Shown: in pieces, positions 7,994-15,677 of the stretch
How positions within the stretch are numbered: position 1 is the first letter of the stretch
How the letters are laid out: each line of letters starts with the position of its first letter
Source of the DNA: Nannocystis exedens
GTDB taxonomy: Bacteria > Myxococcota_A > Polyangia > Nannocystales > Nannocystaceae
Assembly (NCBI RefSeq): GCF_002343915.1
Contig: NZ_NETK01000001.1
Coordinates: 5,032,001 to 5,096,000, forward strand
Length of the DNA: 64,000 nucleotides
Direction of reading: 5' to 3'
The notes under the pieces: generated by a model
Databases searched by the model: none
What the model saw: the letters and a program-made list of their open reading frames with translations, nothing else
What the model was told of the DNA's origin: nothing
Program-made: the position numbers and the translations under genes

Positions 7994-9601
7994 CTAGGAC
8001 TTCTTCACGGCCGCGGTCTGCGTCGGTCGGACCTGGATGAGGGTCTGGATGAGCGACAGCAACACGTTGGCGAAGATATAAACCCCGAGGCCGGACGGGA
8101 GGAAGAGCATCATGACGGTGAAGATGACGGGCATCATCCACGCCATCATCCGCGCCTGCTCGTTGTCCACGCCCGACGGGGTAGCCTTCATCTGGATGTA
8201 CATCAGGGCGCCCATCGCCAGCGGCAGGATGTAGTACGGGTCCTGCTGGGTCAGGTCGGGCAGCCACAGGAACGGAACGCGGTACAGCTCGACGGCCGTG
8301 TTGAGGGTCGCGTAGAGCGCGATCCAGATCGGCAGCTGGATGAGCATCGGCAGGCAGCCGGCCAGCGGGTTGACGCCGGCGCGCTGGAACAACGCCTGCA
8401 TCTCCTGCGCCTGGCGGACGCGGTCCTCGCCGTACTTCTTCTTGATCTCCTCCAGCTCCGGCTGGATCTCGCGCATCTTCTTCATCGAGCGCATCTGCTT
8501 GAACGTCAGCGGCAAGGTCAGCACCTTGACCACGATCGTCAGCAGGATGATCGCCACGCCCCACACGCCGGTGAGGTTGTAGAAGGCGCGCAGCAGCCAG
8601 ATCATCCACTCGCCGAGGAGGCGATTGAGGCCGCCGAACCAGCCCCAGTCGATCATGTCCTCGAGGTGGACGCCCGGGACGGCCTGGTACTTCTCCAGGC
8701 GCTCGAGCTCCTTCGTGCCGAAGTAGACGCCGAACACGTACTGATGCGACTCGCCGGCCGCGAGCGTCACCGGCTCGACCGCCAGCGTCGTCGTCAGCGC
8801 CTTGCCGTCGGTCGTCTGGCCGACGCGGCACGACTGGACCGCGACCTCGGGGGTCGGCACCACGGCGGACGCGAAGTACTTGCTGTCGAGGGCGGCCCAG
8901 CGGATCCGGCCGCGGACCTCGCCCGAGCTGTCCTTCACGTCGCTGGGGGTGTAGGCCTCCCAGTCGTCGGCCGTGGCGCACACGCCACGATGGACGTCGT
9001 AGCTGTTCTCGGCGCCGATGCCGAAGGCGCTGAGCAGCGTCAGGCGGTGCTGCTGCGTCTCGGCCGAGCGGTTGGCGACGTCGACCGTCAGCGTGCCCTC
9101 GTAGCCGCTCGTCAGGTCGAGCGTGCCCTTGACCTCGACGTCGCCGTTCTTGAAGGCGACGGCCCACTGCGTGTCGCTCTTGCCGGTCGGCTCCCACGCC
9201 GGGTCGCGCGGGAACTTGAAGTCGGTCTCCGAGCCGTCGAAGCCGATGACGAGGCTGCGGTTCCCGTCGAGCTTCAGAAAGTCTTCGCCCTTGCCGTCGG
9301 GGTTGATGAAGTGCTTGCTGAGCAGTTCCGTGCCGCGGACGAGGCCGCGGTGGTTGGTGACGTCGAGCGCCAGCAGCTCGGTCTTGAGGCGGTGGTCGGC
9401 GACGGGAACTTTGGGCGCCGCGGCCGCCTTGCGCTCCTCAGCCCGCTCTTCCGCGGCCTTGGCGTCGGCTTCTTCCTTCTTGGCGCTGGCCGCCGGCTGC
9501 GGCTGGGGTTCGGGCAGCGGCGGCGCGAAGAAGCGCTCGTAGACCAGCCAGATCAGGACGCACGAGACGATCGCCAACAGGGTACGACGCTGTAAATCCA
9601 C
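7994..9601 (-). CDS. yidC: Membrane protein insertase YidC
   Basis: YidC inserts and folds inner-membrane proteins, alone or with Sec. The 535-residue protein has the Gram-negative layout: an N-terminal signal-anchor helix (residues 1-22), an Ala/Lys/Glu-rich linker, a large periplasmic domain (about 65-320), then the conserved Oxa1-type domain. The last includes KQMRSMKKMREIQPEL and GVNPLAGCLPMLIQLPIW and five hydrophobic helices, ending in a short basic tail. It starts 3 bp after yidD, consistent with one operon. The positive charge in the groove helix appears to be lysine (TIVVKVLTLPL) where many homologues have arginine. Confidence 0.96.
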   Translation of the reverse strand: MDLQRRTLLAIVSCVLIWLVYERFFAPPLPEPQPQPAASAKKEEADAKAAEERAEERKAAAAPKVPVADHRLKTELLALDVTNHRGLVRGTELLSKHFINPDGKGEDFLKLDGNRSLVIGFDGSETDFKFPRDPAWEPTGKSDTQWAVAFKNGDVEVKGTLDLTSGYEGTLTVDVANRSAETQQHRLTLLSAFGIGAENSYDVHRGVCATADDWEAYTPSDVKDSSGEVRGRIRWAALDSKYFASAVVPTPEVAVQSCRVGQTTDGKALTTTLAVEPVTLAAGESHQYVFGVYFGTKELERLEKYQAVPGVHLEDMIDWGWFGGLNRLLGEWMIWLLRAFYNLTGVWGVAIILLTIVVKVLTLPLTFKQMRSMKKMREIQPELEEIKKKYGEDRVRQAQEMQALFQRAGVNPLAGCLPMLIQLPIWIALYATLNTAVELYRVPFLWLPDLTQQDPYYILPLAMGALMYIQMKATPSGVDNEQARMMAWMMPVIFTVMMLFLPSGLGVYIFANVLLSLIQTLIQVRPTQTAAVKKS

Positions 9602-9604
9602 GGC

Positions 9605-9841
9605 TCAGCAGCTTTCGGGTGGTAAAGCCGGCGGCGGCAAGTCGACGCCCCCGGGGTGCCACGGGTGACAGCGGAGCAGCCGCCGCGCGGTCAACCAACC
9701 GCCGCGTAGCACTCCGTGGTCGGCGATGCACGCGCAAGCGTAGCGCGAACAGCTCGGCGTGAATCGACAGCACGGCCCGAGCAGCGGCGAGATCGCCACC
9801 TGGTAGCCGCGAATCAACGCGATGATGATGCGCCCTAGCAC
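9605..9841 (-). CDS. yidD: YidD-type membrane protein insertion efficiency factor
   Basis: A small protein (78 residues) of the YidD family, which aids YidC-dependent insertion. The family signature is clear: GYQVAISPLLGPCCRFTPSCS followed by YACACI and RLLRCHPWHPGG, with the conserved cysteines. It overlaps the 3' end of rnpA by seven bases and lies directly before yidC, the usual position. Confidence 0.93.
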   Translation of the reverse strand: MLGRIIIALIRGYQVAISPLLGPCCRFTPSCSRYACACIADHGVLRGGWLTARRLLRCHPWHPGGVDLPPPALPPESC

Positions 9842-10290
9842 GCAGACGACCCTGGCAGAGGTCCAGGCCCGGTGGGCCGTGGAGGTGTTCCCGGCCCGGC
9901 GGGCCGCGGAGAGATTCGTCGAGACATGGCGTCCATCGCCGCCACGACTTCAGCATAGCGCACGGTCGACGCGCTCTGTTTGGCGACCCAGACCATATCG
10001 CACGGTGACGCGAACTGGCTGCGTTTACGCCGGAAAGCCTCGCGTACGAGGCGCTTTATGCGATTTCGCACGACGGCCGGGCCGACCTTTCGCGTCACCG
10101 TGATGCCGAGGCGAACCATCGCAGCGGGCTCTTCGACTCTATTCTGCTGGTCGCCCGCCGGCGTCTGACCGGCCGGCGCCACGAACACGAGGAAGTGTCG
10201 CGTGTGGTGTTTCTGTCCGCCGTTCTGGACCCGCAAGAAGTCCCTGCGCTTCCGCAACCGGAAGATCGCAGGGAACCCTTCTGGCTTCAT
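9835..10290 (-). CDS. rnpA: Ribonuclease P protein component
   Basis: The protein subunit of RNase P, which trims tRNA 5' ends together with the M1 RNA. The family motif RNRIKRLVREAFRR is present, preceded by the central beta-strands (VRLGITVTRKVG). The 151-residue protein is slightly longer than usual because of a proline/glycine-rich tail that overlaps yidD. It follows rpmH by 25 bp, the near-universal arrangement at bacterial origins. Confidence 0.95.
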   Translation of the reverse strand: MKPEGFPAIFRLRKRRDFLRVQNGGQKHHTRHFLVFVAPAGQTPAGDQQNRVEEPAAMVRLGITVTRKVGPAVVRNRIKRLVREAFRRKRSQFASPCDMVWVAKQSASTVRYAEVVAAMDAMSRRISPRPAGPGTPPRPTGPGPLPGSSAC

Positions 10291-10315
10291 CCCGACAGTC
10301 CAGAACCAGCGCGGC

Positions 10316-10465
10316 TCACTTGCCGCTGAGCTGGACCGCGAGGCGCTTGCGGCCGCGGCGGCGACGGGCCGCGATGACCTGGCGACCGCCGCGGGTGGAC
10401 ATGCGGGCGCGGAAGCCGTGCGTACGGGCGCGGCTGACGTTGTGGGGCTGGTAGGTGCGCTTCAT
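10316..10465 (-). CDS. rpmH: 50S ribosomal protein L34
   Basis: A 49-residue basic protein beginning MKRTYQPHNVSRARTHGF, the unmistakable L34 sequence, and ending in RRRRGRKRLAVQLSGK. It is a structural protein of the large ribosomal subunit. It is the first gene of the operon rpmH-rnpA-yidD-yidC-jag-mnmE, and a good promoter lies about 90 bp upstream. The reading frame is short and overlapped by longer meaningless frames, so it is easily missed. Confidence 0.98.
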   Translation of the reverse strand: MKRTYQPHNVSRARTHGFRARMSTRGGRQVIAARRRRGRKRLAVQLSGK

Positions 10466-10551
10466 CGGGACGTTCCCTGGGTGACTCGGCGGCTGCGTCG
10501 TCGCGGAAGCGGGAATTGCCCCGGACGAGCGCCTGTGAACAAGGGGCCGGA

Positions 10552-10580
10552 TCGATACCAGCGGACCTCCCTCCTGTCAA
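10552..10580 (-). promoter_or_regulatory. Promoter of the rpmH operon
   Basis: On the minus strand a perfect TTGACA (10580-10575) is followed after exactly 17 bases by TATCGA (10557-10552), which matches four of six -10 positions. It lies about 90 bp before the rpmH ATG and faces away from dnaA. This fits a vegetative sigma-70-type promoter. Confidence 0.65.
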
Positions 10581-11365
10581 ACGCCTGCCCGCGCGGCGGC
10601 CCGTCCGCAGCCCTGCGATCCCTCTCATGTCACCACCTCATGTCACCAGCGACGCTCGAATCGCTCGCGACGCTCCGCCTCCACAGTAGTTCACATTACC
10701 AAAGTGGCTCAGAACAGCGGCCCCCGCCTCATTTGTTCAGTCCCCACGAAAAAGCCGCGCCGGCTCCGCGACCGGTCCGACGGCGAGACGCGACTTTCAG
10801 TGCGCCCCTCTCGTCGGCTCCACAAGCCAACTTCCGCGCCCCGACCCACGCAAAGTCGCTTGCCTGGAGAGGCGCTTTACCACCCTCCCCCACAGCACGG
10901 GATTACGCTCGGCCCAGGGTCGGTGCCAGGGTCGACCTGGCTCCCGCGGCAGATCGATACCGCGCAGATCCCGCGCGGCAAGCGCCCACCTTCCCTAACA
11001 ATTTCCAGCACTTGCACTTTCCGGCCCTTCCTCCCTTGCCCCCCCTCCCACCGCCCGAGTAAAAGAGCCCTCCCGCGTCGCCGCCCCCCGGGCGCGGCGC
11101 GACTGGAACCTCAGCGACCGGAGCGACCGGACAGCAAAGACCGGACAGTTGCTCCACGGTCACCCCCCAGACCGGACAGTTAGCCCTAGTTGTCTCCGGC
11201 CCGGCAGGCCGAATTTTGCCCCGGGCCCTGCAATTTCTTCCCGGCCCGCGCCGGTCCTGAAATTCACAGATGTGGAGAGACGCCGAGCCGATTCGGCGAT
11301 CTATCCGAGACTATTGGGCAATTCACGCAATCCACAGGGCTTCGGAACCTGTGGACGGAGGCTTC
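10581..11365. other. rpmH-dnaA spacer, dnaA regulatory region
   Basis: A long non-coding spacer between the divergent rpmH operon and dnaA. It holds a polypyrimidine-rich tract (about 10990-11050), a duplicated CTCATGTCACCA (10625-10650), and a cluster of GACCGGA repeats (11116, 11125, 11139 and 11171), the last two extended to GACCGGACAGTT. A hairpin CGCCGA/TCGGCG lies at 11281-11298. It ends in the dyad before dnaA. No convincing series of DnaA boxes is visible, so this spacer is the weaker oriC candidate. Confidence 0.6.
11331..11355. promoter_or_regulatory. DnaA-box-like dyad before dnaA
   Basis: TCCACAGG (11331-11338) is repeated inverted as CCTGTGGA (11348-11355). Each half contains the TCCACA part of the DnaA box TTATCCACA. 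The dyad abuts the GGACGGAGG ribosome-binding site of dnaA, so DnaA binding or an mRNA hairpin here could control dnaA expression. Confidence 0.5.
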
Positions 11366-12751
11366 ATGACCAATATCTGGAGCGAGGCGATTCAAGGACT
11401 GCAGCCGAGGCTCGGCGCACAGACCTACGACCTCTGGATCCGGCCGCTCGAATTGCGCCAGGTTCAGGGCCAGCGCCTTCTTCTCACGGCTCCCAACCGG
11501 TTCATGAAGGAGTGGTTCGAGAACCACTACCGTGACGTGGTCCTCGACGAGCTCCGCGCGCGCACGGCGCAGGATTACCACATCGAGATCGACATCTCCG
11601 CCGCTGCCGAAGCCTCTCCGAGCGCTACCGCCGCCGAGCCCCGGGCCGAGCCCGAACCGCCCCCGCCCCCGCTGCCGCCCTTACCCGCGCTGCCGCCGAT
11701 CGGGCTGTCGAGCCGCTACCGCTTCTCCAACTTCATCAAGGGCAGCTCCAACGAGCTCGCCGCCTCCGCCGCCTGGTCGGTCGCGCAGGACCCGGGTGCC
11801 CGCTTCAACCCCTTCTTCATCTACGGAGGAGTCGGCCTCGGCAAGACCCACCTGCTGCACGCGATCGGCCACCACATCCACGTCCACCGGCCGCACCTGC
11901 GCATCGTCTACCAGAGCGCCGAGCGGTTCATGAACGAGTTCATCTCGGCCGTCCGCTTCAACCAGTTCGACCAGTTCCGGGCCCGCTACCGCGAGCAGTG
12001 CGACGTCCTGCTCATCGACGACATCCAATTCATCGCCGGCCGCGACCGCACGATGGACGAGTTCTTCCACGTCTTCAACGCCCTCTACGAGGCCGAGAAG
12101 CAGATCGTCGTCACCGCCGACCGCATGCCCGGCGACATGCAGGGCATGGAAGACCGCCTGATCTCCCGCCTCAACTGGGGCCTCGTCGCCGACATCAAGG
12201 CCCCCGACCTCGAGACCCGCGTCGCCATCCTCAAGCAGAAGGCCGACGTCGATCGCATCGACCTCCCCGACGACGTCGCGCTCCACCTCGCCACGCACGT
12301 CCGCAGCAACGTGCGTGAGCTCGAGGGCTCGCTCGTCCGCGTCTCCACCTTCGCCGCGCTCAAGAACCGACCCCTGAGCCGCGAGTTCGTCAGCGAGGCG
12401 CTCGGCGTCTCGGCCGCCCCCGCGCAGCCGGCGCCCATCAGCATCGAGAGCGTCCAAAAGGTCGTCGCCAGCCACTTTTCCGTCCGGATCGCCGACCTTA
12501 AGGGCCCGCGGCGCCACCAGGGCATCTCCCGCCCGCGGATGATCGCCATGTACCTCAGCCGTCAGCTCACCGGCGCCAGCTTCCCCGAAATCGGCCTGCG
12601 CTTCGGCGGCAAGGACCATTCGACCGTCATCAACGCCTGCAAGCGCATCGAGAGCATCCAGAGCGAGGACAGCGAGCTCCGCGAGACCGTCGCCGCGCTG
12701 CGCCAGCTCCTCGCCCACGAGCCCGCCCACGCGGCCCAGCTGCCCTCCTGA
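11366..12751 (+). CDS. dnaA: Chromosomal replication initiator DnaA
   Basis: The initiator ATPase that melts oriC and loads the helicase. It has domain I (1-80), a proline-rich domain II linker (about 85-112), the AAA+ domain with Walker A GGVGLGKTH (154-162) and Walker B LLIDDIQF (216-223), and the DNA-binding domain IV with GGKDHSTVINACKRI near the C-terminus. The frame is open from an ATG at 11270, but the ATG at 11366 is preferred: it follows a strong GGACGGAGG, and the protein then begins MTNIWSEAIQGLQPRLG, as in homologues, giving 461 residues. Confidence 0.97.
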   Translation: MTNIWSEAIQGLQPRLGAQTYDLWIRPLELRQVQGQRLLLTAPNRFMKEWFENHYRDVVLDELRARTAQDYHIEIDISAAAEASPSATAAEPRAEPEPPPPPLPPLPALPPIGLSSRYRFSNFIKGSSNELAASAAWSVAQDPGARFNPFFIYGGVGLGKTHLLHAIGHHIHVHRPHLRIVYQSAERFMNEFISAVRFNQFDQFRARYREQCDVLLIDDIQFIAGRDRTMDEFFHVFNALYEAEKQIVVTADRMPGDMQGMEDRLISRLNWGLVADIKAPDLETRVAILKQKADVDRIDLPDDVALHLATHVRSNVRELEGSLVRVSTFAALKNRPLSREFVSEALGVSAAPAQPAPISIESVQKVVASHFSVRIADLKGPRRHQGISRPRMIAMYLSRQLTGASFPEIGLRFGGKDHSTVINACKRIESIQSEDSELRETVAALRQLLAHEPAHAAQLPS

Positions 12752-13265
12752 TCGGCTGCCCTGGCCGTCTCGATCGTCACGTTCGCCACGGCCTCCTGAG
12801 CGGCTCGCCTCGCCCGGCGCGCCTCGCCGCCCCGCCGTCCCAGCGCGCACTTCGCCGACCTCGAGTCCAGCAAGCAATTCCAGCTCCGCGGCTGTCTCTG
12901 TCTCGCCGCCGCGGGGATACGACGCCGCACGCGGCCGCCAGCCCCGCCACCTTTTGTCTCGCCATCAGCCGAGCCGCCCCGAGCGGCCCGGCTTTTTGTG
13001 CTTTCTCGGCCGCGGGCACGCTTTCCACAACGATCTGTGGAACAGCCTGCGAACAACCTGGGGACCCTTGCCTCGCCCCTGCGTCGGGGGTAACTCTGGC
13101 TTCGCTCACCGCTCTTTCACCCCCCGCCGATTCCCGGATCCACCAATCATCTCGGACCGATCGCCGCCTCTCCCCCCGACTCACAGCGACGATCACGAGG
13201 ACGAGCTTTAAAAATTTCCCTTAAACCCTTAATAAATCTCCCGCCCACATCCTCCCGAGGCCTCG
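12752..13265. other. oriC: Candidate chromosomal origin oriC (dnaA-dnaN spacer)
   Basis: A 514-bp non-coding spacer between dnaA and dnaN. It has two features expected of an origin. First, an inverted pair of DnaA-box-like sequences, TTCCACA (13023-13029) and TGTGGAA (13036-13042). Second, an abrupt AT-rich stretch at 13207-13238 with CCCTTAA repeated at 13218 and 13227, standing out in GC-rich DNA and a plausible unwinding element. Only a few DnaA-box-like sites are recognisable, so the call rests on position and composition. Confidence 0.6.
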
Positions 13266-14369
13266 ATGGAATTCGAGATCGATCAAGCCAGGTTCCTCTC
13301 CGCTCTCGCGCTCGCGCAGACCGTCGCCGACAAGCGCAGCAACAACATGCCGATCTTGGCGAACGTCCTCTTGCGCACCACCAAGGACAACCGCCTCGTG
13401 TGCAGCGCGACCGACATGATGATCTCGATCACCGAGAGCATCCCCGTCGAGGTGAAGACCCCGGGAGCGCTCACCCTCGGCGTCCGCTCGCTCCACAACG
13501 TCGTGCGCACCCTGCCGAACAAGCCGATCCGGGTGAAGTCGGCCGAGAACCACTGGGCCGAGCTATCGGTCGCGCGCAGCTCCTTCAAGCTCATGGGGCA
13601 GGTCCACACCGACTTCCCGGAGCTGCCCGACCCCAAGGGCCAGAAGTTCATCACCATCCCTGGCCACGCCTTCACCGACCTGATCCAGCGGACCCAGTTC
13701 AGCGTGTCGACCGACGAGGCGCGGGTCAACCTCAACGGCGTCCTGTTCGAGTGCGACGGTGCCACCGGCACCATGGTCTCGACCGACGGCCACCGGCTCA
13801 CCAAGTACAGCCTCCCGCTCGCCGGCCCCAAGCTCGACCGCGGCATCATCATCCCGCGCAAGGGCATGCTGGAGATCAAGCGCGTGCTCGACCGCGTCCA
13901 GGGTGAAGTCGGCCTCGCCGTCGACGGCCAGCACATCTTCGTCCAGGCCGCCGACCTCACCCTCTCGGTCAAGCTCAACAACGTCGTCTTCCCGCCCTAC
14001 GAGAAGGTCATCCCGGGCGAGCACAAGCGGCGCGTCACGGCGCTCCGCGACGAGCTCGTCGACGCCCTCAAGCGCGCCGAGGTCATGGCCCCGGAGAAGA
14101 CCGCCACCGTGCGCGTCCAGCTCGACAAGGGCACCCTGCACCTCACGGCGGACAACCCCGACCTCGGCGTCGCCCACCAGGAGCTCGAGATCGACTTCGA
14201 GGGCGAGCCGCTGGTCGCCGGCTTCAACGCCCGCTACCTGATCGAGGTCCTCGAGGCCATCGACGCCAAGCAGGTCCACCTCGACTTCCAGGGCGAGCTC
14301 GACCCCTGCGTCGTCCGTCCGGTCGACGGCGTCGACCTCCTCGGCGTCGTCATGCCCATGCGGATCTGA
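13266..14369 (+). CDS. dnaN: DNA polymerase III beta subunit (sliding clamp)
   Basis: The ring-shaped processivity clamp of replicative DNA polymerase. The 367-residue length and three-fold domain build are normal. Typical segments are SNNMPILANVLLRT near residue 24, DFPELPDP in the middle, FNARYLIEVLEAI, and the C-terminal VMPMRI. It follows the candidate oriC directly and precedes recF by 35 bp in the conserved dnaA-dnaN-recF-gyrB order. Confidence 0.97.
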   Translation: MEFEIDQARFLSALALAQTVADKRSNNMPILANVLLRTTKDNRLVCSATDMMISITESIPVEVKTPGALTLGVRSLHNVVRTLPNKPIRVKSAENHWAELSVARSSFKLMGQVHTDFPELPDPKGQKFITIPGHAFTDLIQRTQFSVSTDEARVNLNGVLFECDGATGTMVSTDGHRLTKYSLPLAGPKLDRGIIIPRKGMLEIKRVLDRVQGEVGLAVDGQHIFVQAADLTLSVKLNNVVFPPYEKVIPGEHKRRVTALRDELVDALKRAEVMAPEKTATVRVQLDKGTLHLTADNPDLGVAHQELEIDFEGEPLVAGFNARYLIEVLEAIDAKQVHLDFQGELDPCVVRPVDGVDLLGVVMPMRI

Positions 14370-14404
14370 CCTTCGGGACAGGTCTCGCCTCTCGGTGCCC
14401 GCGC

Positions 14405-15562
14405 GTGCTGCTGCAACACCTCAGTCTCCGCGAGTTCCGCAACTTCGCCGCCGGCGACCTCGACTTCGGCGCCCGCTTCACCGTCTTGCACGGCCCCAAC
14501 GGGGTCGGCAAGACCAACATCCTCGAGGCGCTCTACCTCGTCGCCACCTTGAGGTCGTTCCGTTCGGCCGACCTCGGGCCGCTGGTGCGGCACGGCGCCG
14601 CCGAGGCGCGGGTCGAGGTCAGCGGGCACGACCGTCAGCTCGGCCTCGGCACCAGGCTCGCCGTCCACCTCACCCGCACCGCGCGCCAGACCCGGCGCCT
14701 GGCGGTCGCCGACGGCAAGACCGTGCGCTCGGGCCCCGACTTCTACGGTCGCCTGCGCGCCATCCTCTTCACCCCCGAGGACCTCGGCGTTTTGCGCGGT
14801 TCTCCGACCGGCCGGCGCCAGTTTCTCGACCGAGCGCTGTTCGCGCGCGATCGCGCGCACATCGCCGACATCGCCGACTACGACAAGCTCTTGCGCTCGC
14901 GGAACCGCGTCCTGCGCGGCGAGGACGCCGGCATCGCGCGCGGTCAGCAGGACACCCTCCTCGACGCCTACGACGCCGGTCTGGCGGCCGCCGGGGCCCG
15001 CATATGGGTCCGCCGGGAGCGACTCCTCGCCGACCTGCGCGGCGCCTTCGCCGAGGCTTTCGCGCAGATCCACGGCCGGCACCTCGGCGTCACCCTCGAG
15101 TACGTCACGAGGCTCGCGGGCGAGCCCGGGGCCGAGTCGGCCGACCCGCAGACGCGCCTCGCCGAGGCTCTGCGCGGCGCGCGGCGGCACGACCTCATGC
15201 GCGGTACCACCACCGTCGGCCCGCACCGCGACGACTTCGACGTGCGGCTCGACGGCCAGGACGCGGGAGCCTTCGCCTCCCAGGGGCAAGCGCGCGCGCT
15301 CATCCTCGCCTTCAAGATCGCCGAGCTGCAGGACGCCCGCGCGCGAGCCGGTGAGGCCCCGGTGCTGCTGCTCGACGACGTCTCGAGCGAACTCGACCCA
15401 CAGCGTTCTGCGCAGCTGTTCGAGGCCCTTTTGCGCGAGGCCGGCCAGTGTGTCCTCACGACCACCGCCCCGCACTTCATCGGCCTGCCGGCGGGCGGCG
15501 ATTGCCGTTACATCGAAGTCGACAAGGGTCACATCAAACTCGGCGGCGACAGCGGCCCGTAA
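14405..15562 (+). CDS. recF: DNA replication and repair protein RecF
   Basis: An SMC-like ATPase that helps load RecA at gaps with RecO and RecR. The 385-residue protein has Walker A HGPNGVGKTN (29-38), the ABC signature region FASQGQARALILAFKIAE and Walker B LLLDDVSSELD. The start is a GTG at 14405 and gives the conserved MLLQHLSLREFRNF N-terminus. It is probably co-transcribed with dnaN; gyrB follows after 115 bp. Confidence 0.96.
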   Translation: MLLQHLSLREFRNFAAGDLDFGARFTVLHGPNGVGKTNILEALYLVATLRSFRSADLGPLVRHGAAEARVEVSGHDRQLGLGTRLAVHLTRTARQTRRLAVADGKTVRSGPDFYGRLRAILFTPEDLGVLRGSPTGRRQFLDRALFARDRAHIADIADYDKLLRSRNRVLRGEDAGIARGQQDTLLDAYDAGLAAAGARIWVRRERLLADLRGAFAEAFAQIHGRHLGVTLEYVTRLAGEPGAESADPQTRLAEALRGARRHDLMRGTTTVGPHRDDFDVRLDGQDAGAFASQGQARALILAFKIAELQDARARAGEAPVLLLDDVSSELDPQRSAQLFEALLREAGQCVLTTTAPHFIGLPAGGDCRYIEVDKGHIKLGGDSGP

Positions 15563-15677
15563 CCGGCCTAAAACCGGGAAAAACGCCTGTTTGGGCGTGG
15601 CACGCGCGACCTTCGGGTGGTAGGATCCGGACGCTGTTTTCAGCCGCAGGGCCGTCGCCCGCGCCCTGGGAATTCCC

